Source of the DNA: a virus
Virus record (IMG/VR): IMGVR_UViG_3300031957_001318
Span: 1 to 54,503 of that record
Direction: 5' to 3' (one strand)
Length of the DNA stretch: 54,503 nucleotides
Shown here piece by piece: positions 31,929 through 40,027 of the stretch. Position 1 is the stretch's first letter; every line of letters starts with the position of its first letter. Under the pieces are notes generated by a model. It was not told where the DNA came from and did not search any database. It was given only the letters and a program-made list of their open reading frames with translations. The position numbers were made by a program, and so were the translations under genes.

Positions 31929-31957
31929 TAAATAGTGCATAAATATAGCAATGTCAA
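31929..31957 (-). promoter_or_regulatory. Leftward promoter at the origin region
   Basis: TTGACA at 31957-31952, a 17-base spacer and TATTTA at 31934-31929, 27 bases before the ATG at 31902. Together with the plus promoter at 32280 it makes a divergent pair. Confidence 0.72.
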
Positions 31958-32011
31958 GTCGTGATGTCCGGGATTACAAATTCAAAAAACGTGAAAGTAA
32001 TATTCTTTCGC

Positions 32012-32260
32012 CCTAACCGATGGTTAGACTCGGTAGGGGTCTGGGTTAGAAATTTCAAAGCCGCTAAGTCCCTTTACTTACTTACTTTTCTTTAAAGGTA
32101 AGGTAAGGTAATGACTTTCTAACCACTTTCTGAGAATACGTCAACCTATACGCGCGCCCGCACACGCGCCCGCGCACGCGCGCATTGCCTCGCTCGTTTT
32201 TTGGTTGGTTAGTTAGAAAAGCCATTAAGTAGTTGTTTTTTCTTGATTGTAGTCTAACCG
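32012..32260. other. Candidate replication origin with GGTTAG repeats and CG-rich alternating tract
   Basis: No ORF is supported between 31903 and 32331. The unit GGTTAG or its complement occurs six times: 32013-18 and 32022-27 (an inverted pair), 32044-49, 32119-24, 32207-12 and 32254-59, usually followed by A(A/C). Between them lie a TTAC/GTAA repeat region (about 32074-32112) and an alternating purine-pyrimidine tract (32150-32183) of CG and CA steps. This lies at the divergence of the two transcription arms and next to the primase-helicase gene, typical for an iteron-type origin. Confidence 0.6.
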
Positions 32261-32279
32261 TTTGGCGCGATATGGCCTC

Positions 32280-32309
32280 TTGACTACCTGTACACACCCA
32301 TGCTATACC
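32280..32309 (+). promoter_or_regulatory. Promoter of the replication arm
   Basis: TTGACT at 32280-32285, an 18-base spacer and TATACC at 32304-32309, followed by GGAGGACAC and the ATG of the primase-helicase gene. Confidence 0.7.
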
Positions 32310-32331
32310 GTTCCCCGCACATGGAGGACAC

Positions 32332-34908
32332 ATGCTAGACGACTTCATCAAAGCCATGCACGACGCGGGGATTGGACCTGTACACCCTGACCGCATCGTT
32401 GCAGACGACACAATTCACAGGTACGAGGTAGACGGAGACCGACGCGGAACCAAGAACGGGGTTTACCGCTTGGCCGTGGATGGCGACTTCGGCTATGGAT
32501 TTTTTATGAGCCATAAGACGGGCGAGGTCCACAAGTGGCACACTAAGGCTAAACGCAATTGGTCTGCGGATGAGAAGAAAGCGCACAAAGAGCGGATTGA
32601 GGCGCGACGGGTTGAAGCAGAGCGGCAACGTAAGATGGCGGCTGATGCGGCAACTGAGGAAGCGCAAGAACGATGGGCGCGGGCTAGCCGTGATGGAACG
32701 TCTCAATACTGCATCGACAAGGGTATTGATGTTAAGGGCGTCCGGTATGACGGCGACGAGTTGCTGGTGCCTATGTGGCGCGATGGTCGGATGGTATCTG
32801 TTCAGCGTGTGATGCCGGACGGAACGAAATTGTTCATCAAGGGAAGTGACCACGTTGGGGCTTACTTCTCGATTGGCACTGACACTAGCACGATTGCGAT
32901 CTGCGAGGGTGTGGCGACTGGGGCTGTAGTGCATCGGCTGACTGGGTGGGCTGTTATCTGCGCGTTTAACGCGGGGAATTTGAAACCCGTAGCGAAGACG
33001 ATGCGCGATAAATACCCGGATGCGCGGATCGTAATCACGGCTGACAATGACCATGAGACAGCGGCGCGGCGTCCTGAGTTGGGTAATCCGGGGATGGATA
33101 AGGCGGCACAGGCGGCTGTTGCTATTGGTGGCGCGCAGGTGATTGCACCGCCTAGTGATGAAGGCGTGTCCGATTGGGACGACTACGCGCGGGCTTCGGG
33201 TGATGATGCGGCGCGGGATGCGTTGACGGCTGTTGCTAGTGTGGTGCCTGTGGCGGAATCGGACGATTGGGAACCTGTCAGTGAACCGCCTGCTACTCGG
33301 GATGATCCTTTTGATGAAATCAGACCGATGGGGCACAATCGCGGAGAGTATTATTTCTTTCCTAGGTCAACTGGCCAGATCATGTCATTCAGCGCGACGG
33401 CACTGTCACGCGCGGCGAACCTATACCAGTTGGCGGGCCGTGGTTTTTGGTTAGCACTTTATGCGCCAGAAACGTCAATGGGGACGATTGCGGACTATGC
33501 CAGCGCGGAATTGATTGCAGAATGTCATCGTCGCGGGGTGTTCAGTATCGAGAACGTGCGCGGCGTTGGGGTATGGCGAGATAAGGGGAAGTATTTGGTA
33601 AACTGCGGCGATGTGATCGTGGGTGAGGGTGTGAGGATGCATCCTAGCGCATATGAGGGCGCGGCGGTATATGAGGCTGGGCCTAGGGTTATTGACCTTG
33701 ACGTCGAACCACTGGCAACGCGTGACGCGGCTGAGTTTCGCGCGTTGTGTAATATGCCAACTTGGAAGCGGGCGCAGTTTGGTGACTTGCTGGCCGGGTT
33801 CTGTGTTATCAGCATGGTCGGATCGGCGTTGAAATGGCGTCCTCATATCGCTGTAAGCGGCCAGAGGGGAGCGGGCAAGTCAACCGTTATGGACGAGATT
33901 ATCAAGCGCGCATTGGGTGACATTGCTATCAAGCGAGACGGTGGCACGACTGAGGCGGGCGTTAGGAAGGCAATCGGCATGTCTGGGCGTCCGTTCGTGA
34001 TGGATGAGGCAGAGAGTGAGGGGCAGGCGCGTCTGGAGATGGATAAAATCCTGTTCCTTATCCGTCGTGCGTCGTCGGGCAGTATTGTCGAGAACGCAAA
34101 CGCAACGTATGTTATCCGGTCATGCTTCGTGCTGGCTGCTATCAACCCACGGATTGAGCAGGGCGCAGATAGGGCGCGGTTTACACAATTGGAGTTGATG
34201 CAGAATAAGCGGCCAGATGCGGCAGACCATTATCAACGGTTGCTGGATAAGATTGACACTGTGTTGACTGGAGACTTTCCAGCTAGGCTGATGGCTAGGA
34301 CTGTGGCTAATCTTGACGTTTTGATTGATAACGTCAAGACGTTCGGTGATGCGATTGCGCGGATGATCGGGGATAAGCGGTCAGGGGATCAGCTAGGGCC
34401 TATGATTGCGGGTGCTTATTCACTTGTCAGCACTAAGCGGGTAACGATGGAATTTGCAACTGATTGGATCAACAAACAGGAATGGGATTGGCACGAAGGC
34501 GGGAACGACAAGACCGACGCCGAGGCGCTGGTTGAGCATATCCTTATGAGCCGCGTGCGTTATGACCAAGACGGCATGGGGCGCGAGAGTACTATTGGTG
34601 ATCTTGTGACTAAGGCGGCTGGCAATCCAGACGCGGCTAAGGGTCTCGGGGCTTACGGCATCAAGGTTGACGGGGATAGGTTGGTTATCAGCAATTCCAG
34701 CCCCGGATTGCGTAAGGTTTTGGATCAAACACCTTGGGCAGTATGGCGGCGCACGTTGTCGGATTATGTTGGGGCTGATAACTACGGTAACAAGATCGTG
34801 TATTTCGGAAGCGGGTTGAGTAGTAAGGCGGTTAGTATTCCGCTGGCATCGGCGGTTGGTATGAGTGACGTTAGCGGCGATGACGATTGGGATATGGAGG
34901 GTTTTTGA
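32332..34908 (+). CDS. Toprim primase with P-loop ATPase (DUF927-like) domain
   Basis: 858 residues. A Toprim domain is indicated by ICEGVATGAVV (about residue 187) and RIVITADNDHE (about 232). A linker leads to an ATPase region with Walker A SGQRGAGKSTVMDE (about 508-520). This fits primase-helicase fusions of phages that use a DUF927-like C-terminal ATPase. The N-terminal 80 residues resemble the DNA-primase companion fold (YGFFMSHKTGEVHKWH). The protein would prime and unwind DNA at the nearby origin. No polymerase gene was found. Confidence 0.87.
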   Translation: MLDDFIKAMHDAGIGPVHPDRIVADDTIHRYEVDGDRRGTKNGVYRLAVDGDFGYGFFMSHKTGEVHKWHTKAKRNWSADEKKAHKERIEARRVEAERQRKMAADAATEEAQERWARASRDGTSQYCIDKGIDVKGVRYDGDELLVPMWRDGRMVSVQRVMPDGTKLFIKGSDHVGAYFSIGTDTSTIAICEGVATGAVVHRLTGWAVICAFNAGNLKPVAKTMRDKYPDARIVITADNDHETAARRPELGNPGMDKAAQAAVAIGGAQVIAPPSDEGVSDWDDYARASGDDAARDALTAVASVVPVAESDDWEPVSEPPATRDDPFDEIRPMGHNRGEYYFFPRSTGQIMSFSATALSRAANLYQLAGRGFWLALYAPETSMGTIADYASAELIAECHRRGVFSIENVRGVGVWRDKGKYLVNCGDVIVGEGVRMHPSAYEGAAVYEAGPRVIDLDVEPLATRDAAEFRALCNMPTWKRAQFGDLLAGFCVISMVGSALKWRPHIAVSGQRGAGKSTVMDEIIKRALGDIAIKRDGGTTEAGVRKAIGMSGRPFVMDEAESEGQARLEMDKILFLIRRASSGSIVENANATYVIRSCFVLAAINPRIEQGADRARFTQLELMQNKRPDAADHYQRLLDKIDTVLTGDFPARLMARTVANLDVLIDNVKTFGDAIARMIGDKRSGDQLGPMIAGAYSLVSTKRVTMEFATDWINKQEWDWHEGGNDKTDAEALVEHILMSRVRYDQDGMGRESTIGDLVTKAAGNPDAAKGLGAYGIKVDGDRLVISNSSPGLRKVLDQTPWAVWRRTLSDYVGADNYGNKIVYFGSGLSSKAVSIPLASAVGMSDVSGDDDWDMEGF

Positions 34909-35267
34909 TGCGCGTATTGGTGTGTGGTGGCCGGGATTTTGATAATGAGGCATGGATTTATGACGCATTGAATAAGGTCTATGCAAAATATGGTGATAAC
35001 TTAGAGATAATCACAGGCGCATGTCCAGAAGGTGCAGACAATATTGCAGAAAAATGGGCTAAAGAAATGCAAGTTGACTATCGTGGATTGCCCGCAAAAT
35101 GGACTAAACAAGGACGCTCGGCAGGCCCAATCCGCAACAAGCGGATGCGCGACACCACGCAACCTGACGCATGCATTGCATTTCCCGGAGGTAATGGCAC
35201 TAAGGGAATGATTGCGCTTATGCGCGAGATTGGGATTGAGCCTTGGCTAGTCGGGTGGAGTGAATAA
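34908..35267 (+). CDS. SLOG-family protein (DUF2493 / YspA-like)
   Basis: 119 residues. The start is taken as ATG 34908, which overlaps the previous stop. Features are MRVLVCGGRDF, ITGACPEGADNIAEKWAKE and a C-terminal DACIAFPGGNGTKGM. The GGRDF and PGGxGT motifs are the nucleotide-binding signature of SLOG proteins. They bind or process nucleotide-derived signals in bacteria, but the role in phages is not settled. Confidence 0.85.
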   Translation: MRVLVCGGRDFDNEAWIYDALNKVYAKYGDNLEIITGACPEGADNIAEKWAKEMQVDYRGLPAKWTKQGRSAGPIRNKRMRDTTQPDACIAFPGGNGTKGMIALMREIGIEPWLVGWSE

Positions 35268-35539
35268 TGCGCGACGAATTTAACCTTGGATATTTTGACG
35301 GCGAAACGTGGGCAGATAGGGCGGAACGTCTTGGATTGGCGCTAGGCTTTCCGAAATGTTGTGTTGCCGAATGGATTAATGAAATTGATTTGCCGAGCCA
35401 CCAACGAAGAAAATTAGACGGAACCGGGTATATTCCGTGCAGAAAGTGCAATGAAAAGACCGAAGATGAATTAGTTTCTGTTATTAACACTAACCGTCTT
35501 TGTTACACTCCATTTCCTATTGATCCTTGGAGTTCGTGA
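35267..35539 (+). CDS. Hypothetical protein, cysteine-rich
   Basis: 90 residues. ATG overlaps the previous stop. FGxPKCC-like motif (ALGFPKCCVAEWINEI) followed by YIPCRKCNEKTEDELVSVIN, giving two CxxC or CC pairs that may bind zinc. The rest is polar. It is in the main replication operon. No family name is certain. Confidence 0.68.
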   Translation: MRDEFNLGYFDGETWADRAERLGLALGFPKCCVAEWINEIDLPSHQRRKLDGTGYIPCRKCNEKTEDELVSVINTNRLCYTPFPIDPWSS

Positions 35540-36937
35540 ATGACCCACGTCACGCTATACGATGACCAAACCGCATTCGTTTCTGACATTCAATCCGCCA
35601 TGCGACGAACTAAGAACGTTCTAGCGTGCCTGCCAACTGGCGGTGGAAAAACTAGGGTTGCGGCGCATATGATTGACCGTATCAGGCTTAAGGGTAATCG
35701 CGCTGGCTTTATGGTGCCGAGGCGAGAACTTCTAAGGCAGACAACCGAGACAATGAATGAGTTTCGTATTCCTCATGGACACATCGCGGCGGGCTATCCT
35801 GTCAATCCTTTTTCCAAGGTGCAGTTGATTACGTCAGGAACGCTTGCCCGTAGGTTGGACAAAGCGCCTAATCTTTCGGTCTTATTTGTCGATGAGTGTC
35901 ATTTTGGCGGTGCCGAATTGGATCGGATTATCAGGCACTATCAGGCGCAAGGTACGTGGGTAATCGGACTGTCTGCAACGCCAATGAAAACTTCCGGTCA
36001 AGGGATGGGCGATTGGTATAACGAGTTGGTGCAAGGGCCTAGTATTCGCTGGCTCATGGATCATGGGCGGTTGTCTGATTATCGATTGTTTGCGCCGAAT
36101 AGGCCGGACCTTAGCGGCATCAAGACGGTTGCTGGTGACTATGCTAAGGGTGAATTGGCGAGTTACATGGAGAGTGACAGGGTTCTGATCGGGAACGCGG
36201 CAAAGCACTACAAAGCGCATGCAATGGGCCGTTTGAATGTGGTGTTCTGCACGTCGATCAAGCACGCTGAGATTACATGCCAAGTGTTCAAAGACGCGGG
36301 TATTCCTAGCGCAGTTGTGCACGGGAAAATGGCGGATGATGAAATCGCGGCAACAGTGAAGGCATTTGCTAGGCGCGAGATTTTGGCGCTGTGTAGCGTT
36401 GACTTGTTGACATTTGGGTTCGACTTGGCTCAGGCGGCACGGATGGATGTGACGGTTGAGTGCTTATCAGACTTGCGGCCCACTAAGTCATTGCCGTTGC
36501 AATTGCAGAAGTGGGGCAGGGCGTTGCGGATGAAAAAAGAGCCTGCTTTGATATTCGACCATGCCGGGAACAGCCATGACAGTATGCACGGGTTGCCTGA
36601 TACTGATAGGGAGTGGACGCTAGAGGCTAGGGATAAGAAAAAGCGCGGCGATGCAGAAAAGACTGAACCAACCCGCCAATGCCAAGAGTGTTTTTTCGTG
36701 CATCGTCCGTCCCCATGCTGCCCTAACTGCGGGTTTGAATATCCTGTCATGGGGCGCATGATCGAGGAGGTAGAAGGCGAACTAGAGGAGGTCACAGGAC
36801 GCCAGATGACACCGAAACAGGAAATCGGGTTTATCGCCCGCACTGAGGGGTTGCAAGGGTTGATCGCTTATGGTAAGTCTAAGGGGTATTCGCCGGGGTG
36901 GGCGAGGAAGCAGGCGCAGATTAGGAGGATGGTGTGA
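35540..36937 (+). CDS. SF2 DNA helicase (DECH-box)
   Basis: 465 residues. Motif I is LPTGGGKTR (about residues 31-39), motif II is FVDECHFGG (about 116-124), motif III is LSATP, and motif VI lies around QLQKWGRALRMKK. A C-terminal zinc finger-like CQECFFVHRPSPCCPNCGF (about 373-391) is attached. It resembles restart or restriction-type SF2 helicases of phages (UvsW/type III Res-like). It would unwind DNA in replication, repair or recombination. Confidence 0.92.
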   Translation: MTHVTLYDDQTAFVSDIQSAMRRTKNVLACLPTGGGKTRVAAHMIDRIRLKGNRAGFMVPRRELLRQTTETMNEFRIPHGHIAAGYPVNPFSKVQLITSGTLARRLDKAPNLSVLFVDECHFGGAELDRIIRHYQAQGTWVIGLSATPMKTSGQGMGDWYNELVQGPSIRWLMDHGRLSDYRLFAPNRPDLSGIKTVAGDYAKGELASYMESDRVLIGNAAKHYKAHAMGRLNVVFCTSIKHAEITCQVFKDAGIPSAVVHGKMADDEIAATVKAFARREILALCSVDLLTFGFDLAQAARMDVTVECLSDLRPTKSLPLQLQKWGRALRMKKEPALIFDHAGNSHDSMHGLPDTDREWTLEARDKKKRGDAEKTEPTRQCQECFFVHRPSPCCPNCGFEYPVMGRMIEEVEGELEEVTGRQMTPKQEIGFIARTEGLQGLIAYGKSKGYSPGWARKQAQIRRMV

Positions 36938-37131
36938 ACCCCGGCGACATCCCCTACAAAACGCCAGACGACGAAACCGCAATTGACAGGGCTAAACATT
37001 TCTGCCGATCAAGTAGTTTAACACCAAACGATGTAAAGATTGTCAAGCGTGATGGGTTTGTGATGGTTGTGGTTAAGCGCGCTGGCGTGACAATACGATT
37101 GGATAAGGAGTATATCAATGGCGCGAAGTGA
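36934..37131 (+). CDS. Small hypothetical protein
   Basis: 65 residues with GTG start overlapping the helicase stop. Contains DRAKHFCRSSSLTPNDVKIV and FVMVVVKRAGVTIRLDKEYI, a mixed fold. It overlaps the VRR-NUC gene by 14 bases. Probably co-translated with the helicase. Function unknown. Confidence 0.66.
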   Translation: MNPGDIPYKTPDDETAIDRAKHFCRSSSLTPNDVKIVKRDGFVMVVVKRAGVTIRLDKEYINGAK

Positions 37132-37435
37132 GGCGAATGTCATGAATGATTGCATGATTGCGTTATCCAAGGCCGGTTGTCTCATTTGGCGCAACAATAC
37201 CGGAGTATTGCCTGATAAGAATGGGCGTCCGATTAAGTTTGGACTGTGCAAGGGTAGTTCTGACTTGATCGGGATTTGTCCTGATGGCGTGTTTTTAGCT
37301 GTTGAATGCAAGACGGAAACTGGTAGAGTGAGGCCGGAACAGACGCGGTTTATTGAGGCTGTACTTAAGCAGGGAGGTCGCGCTGGCATTGCAAGAAACG
37401 CACAAGACGCACTTGACATTATGCGACGTAACTGA
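37118..37435 (+). CDS. VRR-NUC domain nuclease
   Basis: 105 residues. It fits the VRR-NUC family: N-terminal RSEANVMNDCMIALSKAGCL, the core WRNNTGVLPDKNGRPIKFGL, then GSSDLIGICPDGVFLAVECK with the catalytic D and ExK, and a C-terminal QTRFIEAVLKQGGRAGIARN. These stand-alone enzymes act on branched or structured DNA, for example in junction resolution. It is close to helicase and exonuclease genes, which fits a recombination role. Confidence 0.9.
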   Translation: MARSEANVMNDCMIALSKAGCLIWRNNTGVLPDKNGRPIKFGLCKGSSDLIGICPDGVFLAVECKTETGRVRPEQTRFIEAVLKQGGRAGIARNAQDALDIMRRN

Positions 37436-37565
37436 ACGCGCGGCAATCATTGCAGAGGCGTGCCAAGTGTCGCAAGGTAAGGCTGAGAAAATGACGGCTG
37501 AACAGAACGGGTTTCGGTCGTGGGGTGATATGGTTAATCGCATAGGAGGCGATGATGGAAGTTAA
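37389..37565 (+). CDS. Small helical protein, start uncertain
   Basis: 58 residues if the TTG at 37389 is the start (GGAGG 11 bases upstream). Charged helix DVTERAAIIAEACQVSQGKA and then EQNGFRSWGDMVNRIGG. It overlaps the VRR-NUC gene by 47 bases, and its own end overlaps the next ORF. A shorter start near the middle is possible. Function unknown. Confidence 0.5.
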   Translation: MQETHKTHLTLCDVTERAAIIAEACQVSQGKAEKMTAEQNGFRSWGDMVNRIGGDDGS

Positions 37566-37728
37566 GATTAATGTAAAAGGACCGGCTGGTTGCGGAAAAT
37601 CGCAATTAATTGATGACATCATTGAGATGATGCGAGATACCTATGGAACTTGCGCTGTTCAGACAAAGGACTGGAAAGAAGATGACCATGATGTAACAAT
37701 TGACGTGTATATGGAGGATGATGATTAA
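37555..37728 (+). CDS. 57-residue P-loop microprotein
   Basis: ATG at 37555 (or 37552). It carries a perfect Walker A loop VKGPAGCGKSQLIDDIIEMM early on, followed by a beta strand (TCAVQTKD) and an acidic end (VYMEDDD), with no Walker B or further motifs. It lies between a small helical protein and the YqaJ exonuclease. Tiny P-loop proteins are known from other phages as uncharacterised families. It may bind ATP or GTP in complex with another subunit. Confidence 0.65.
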   Translation: MEVKINVKGPAGCGKSQLIDDIIEMMRDTYGTCAVQTKDWKEDDHDVTIDVYMEDDD

Positions 37729-37730
37729 CA

Positions 37731-38423
37731 ATGCATCCTAACTGCACTATCCACAACGTCGATCAAGGCAGTCCAGAATGGCACGAAGCCCGCAACGGAC
37801 TAATCACGGCATCCGAGGTCAAACTTATCCTCACGCCGAAATTTAAAATGGCGGATAACGAAAAAACCCGACAGCACATTTACGAATTGGCGGCGCAACG
37901 TATCTCGGGCTATACAGAGCCGACATACATCGGTGATGAGATGCTGCGCGGTCATGCGGACGAGGTAACAGCGCGTGACCTCTATAGCGAACACTATGCG
38001 CCTGTAACTGAATGCGGGTTTATCACGAGGGATATTGGCGGCTCTGTTCTGGGGTATAGTCCGGACGGCATTGGCTTGATTGATGATTTCGGAATTGAGT
38101 GCAAGTCGAGGCGTCAGAAATATCAGGTGCAGGTGATCACTGCCAACGAGGTTCCAGAAGAACACATGTTGCAAGTGCAAGCTGGTCTATTGGTAACGGG
38201 TTGGGATCGGCTGGCGTATATCAGTTATTGCGGCGGGTTGCCTATGTGGGTGATTGACGCTGAACCTATTGCGGCATATCAGGACGCGATTACGGAAGCG
38301 GTCATGAAAACGGAGGAAAAGATTAAGGAAACCATGGATCGGTATTATGAGCGGCTGAGTAAGGCCAAGGTGATCGAGACTGAGCGGGATATTGACGCGA
38401 CAGATGTAGAAATTTACACCTGA
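37731..38423 (+). CDS. YqaJ-type exonuclease (lambda exonuclease-like recombinase)
   Basis: 230 residues. It begins with DQGSPEWHEARNGLITASEV, a YqaJ hallmark, then GHADEVTARDLYSE, VLGYSPDGIGLIDDFGIECK with the catalytic D and ExK, and HMLQVQAGLLVTGWDRL. It probably resects DNA ends for single-strand annealing or replication repair, together with SSB (40.0 kb). An annealing partner such as RecT was not found by eye. Confidence 0.92.
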   Translation: MHPNCTIHNVDQGSPEWHEARNGLITASEVKLILTPKFKMADNEKTRQHIYELAAQRISGYTEPTYIGDEMLRGHADEVTARDLYSEHYAPVTECGFITRDIGGSVLGYSPDGIGLIDDFGIECKSRRQKYQVQVITANEVPEEHMLQVQAGLLVTGWDRLAYISYCGGLPMWVIDAEPIAAYQDAITEAVMKTEEKIKETMDRYYERLSKAKVIETERDIDATDVEIYT

Positions 38424-38437
38424 CTTTGTTAATTCAC

Positions 38438-38521
38438 CGGCATCCTTTAAACTTGTCGGGCTAGGGAGCGCGCCAACGCTCGACCTAGCCCTATCAACGG
38501 CAAGAGAAAAGGATATCGCCG
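38438..38521 (+). promoter_or_regulatory. Long hairpin sequestering the GIY-YIG start
   Basis: A nested stem-loop: 38438-41 with 38518-21, 38442-48 with 38508-14 (this covers the AAGGAT ribosome site), 38452-57 with 38499-504, 38458-65 with 38484-91, and 38466-70 with 38477-81, loop 38471-76. In total about 30 base pairs. The GTG start at 38521 is at the base of the stem. It should block translation of the endonuclease from transcripts in which the whole stem forms. Confidence 0.85.
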
Positions 38522-39285
38522 TGACTAAGATTGAGATAACACCTAAGTATTCTGAGGTCAAGCCACAGGGTTATTATGTATATGTCCACAAAAGAGCAAC
38601 GAATGGAACGCCATTTTACGTTGGAAAGGGCAAGGGTAGACGGGCGTGGGATAGGAGTAAGAGTGATTGCAGATCAGATCATTGGATAAATTGTGCATTA
38701 AAAAATGGCGTTATTGTTGATGTGATTTGTGACGGCATGGATGAAAAATCAGCCTACAAGATGGAAGCTGATGTTATATCATCATTTAGATCGGAATGCA
38801 TTGATCTCGTAAACCAATCAGAAGGCGGCATAGGCCCTATCGGATTAGTTGTTTCCGAAGCTACTAAGGAAAAGATATCAAGTGCTTTTCAATTTAAAGT
38901 GTGGAATGATGATGGCGAGGAGTTTCGCAACACTTGCGCGGCAGCTAGGGAAATGCGAAACAGGGGTTATCCAAGGGCGGCGGCATCTGGTATTTTTGCA
39001 GCAATAAAGGGCGAAAAAAGTAAGACGGCATATGGTTATGCTTGGTCTAATATTTGCGTTCCAGACAAGCCAAAATCAACTGGTTATCACGCATCAAATG
39101 AAGGCAAGATGCTTCCAGTTTTATGTGTTGACACTGGTATGAAATTCGTGTCATGTAGTGAGGCTGCAAGATGGGTTGCCAGCGTTGGAAGGCCTAGCGC
39201 AAGGGGTTACCGTATATCTTCTTGTGCAAAAGGTGAATCAATGACAGCGTATGGAATGAAATGGAGGTCCTTAGAAAGTGAATAA
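38521..39285 (+). CDS. GIY-YIG homing endonuclease with NUMOD-like repeats
   Basis: 254 residues. The GIY-YIG nuclease domain lies at 15-115: YYVYVHKRATNGTPFYVGKG is the GIY and YVG pair, followed by Arg in GRRAWDRS and the conserved Glu/Asn region (LVNQSEGGIG). Downstream repeats at about 125-250 (KVWNDDGEEFRNTCAAARE, FVSCSEAARWVASVGRPSARG) are NUMOD-like DNA-binding modules. It sits between YqaJ and the 192-residue gene, overlapping the latter by 8 bases. Probably a free-standing homing enzyme. Confidence 0.9.
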   Translation: MTKIEITPKYSEVKPQGYYVYVHKRATNGTPFYVGKGKGRRAWDRSKSDCRSDHWINCALKNGVIVDVICDGMDEKSAYKMEADVISSFRSECIDLVNQSEGGIGPIGLVVSEATKEKISSAFQFKVWNDDGEEFRNTCAAAREMRNRGYPRAAASGIFAAIKGEKSKTAYGYAWSNICVPDKPKSTGYHASNEGKMLPVLCVDTGMKFVSCSEAARWVASVGRPSARGYRISSCAKGESMTAYGMKWRSLESE

Positions 39286-39856
39286 AGATGTAACTCAGGC
39301 GATTGCCGCCCGCTCTGATCAGCTAAATGCTGATGATTTAGTAAGCGGCCCTATGACTATCAAGATCACAGACGTTAATGTTAAATCGTCATCAGATCAG
39401 CCTATTGAAATCTCGTTTGAAGGTAGCGCGAAGCTATTTCGCCCCTGCAAGACAGCCGCCAGATGCCTAGCCGCTGTCTGGGGTCCGAACGCTGCACAGT
39501 GGACGGGGTTGCATTGCACGATCTACAATGACCCAACCGTGACTTGGGCTGGCGCTGCGGTTGGTGGAATTCGTGTGTCGCATATGGAGGGCCTTGATAA
39601 GCCGCGCCAATTGAGCCTGAGCAAGACTAGAGGAAAGAAATCTACTGTCACCATTCAACCGCTTGTGATGAATGATGCGCCTGCCGTTGATAATACAGCC
39701 GTACTTGATGAAGCCCGCGCCGAAGCCGCAAAAGGTAAGGACGTGTTTACTGTTTGGTGGAAGGCGAATAAACAACATCACGACGCGGTAATGCCTATCA
39801 TGGGTGAATTGAAGGCGTTGATGGAAAAGGCTATTGATGATGAAGTGCCACTTTAA
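39278..39856 (+). CDS. Conserved phage protein, recombination region
   Basis: 192 residues with GTG start after GGAGGTCC inside the end of the endonuclease gene. Contains MTIKITDVNVKSSSDQPIEI, then SAKLFRPCKTAARCLAAVWG and TIYNDPTVTWAGAAVGGIRV, a pattern shared by an uncharacterised family that often stands near exonuclease and SSB genes. A role in recombination or DNA binding is suggested by neighbours only. Confidence 0.75.
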   Translation: MNKDVTQAIAARSDQLNADDLVSGPMTIKITDVNVKSSSDQPIEISFEGSAKLFRPCKTAARCLAAVWGPNAAQWTGLHCTIYNDPTVTWAGAAVGGIRVSHMEGLDKPRQLSLSKTRGKKSTVTIQPLVMNDAPAVDNTAVLDEARAEAAKGKDVFTVWWKANKQHHDAVMPIMGELKALMEKAIDDEVPL

Positions 39857-39868
39857 GGAGGATATTTA

Positions 39869-40027
39869 ATGGAAACCGACGATAAAGTATATCGCGATTG
39901 GATTGAGTGGTTTTATGCTAATGCAGATTTCGGCCCAGCACATAGCGATGTAATGATTATGATGATGGATGATTTTGAAGAAGAAACGGGTAAAAGTCTA
40001 CCTGACTATGTAAAGGAAGGCTACTAA
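39869..40027 (+). CDS. Small acidic protein
   Basis: 52 residues, beginning [20 protein letters not shown] and with [15 protein letters not shown] at the end, very acidic. A GGAGG lies before the ATG and its TAA overlaps the ATG of ssb, so it is likely coupled to SSB. It may be a DNA mimic or a small regulator; no evidence beyond composition. Confidence 0.62.
   Translation: METDDKVYRDWIEWFYANADFGPAHSDVMIMMMDDFEEETGKSLPDYVKEGY

Noticed and set aside
32335-33336. 333-codon minus-strand frame
   Set aside because: Antisense to the Toprim region of the primase-helicase; composition typical of a shadow frame.
38424-38520. Group I intron at the GIY-YIG gene
   Set aside because: The hairpin is strong but I see no group I core elements, and the flanking genes are complete, so a free-standing endonuclease with a regulatory stem is simpler.
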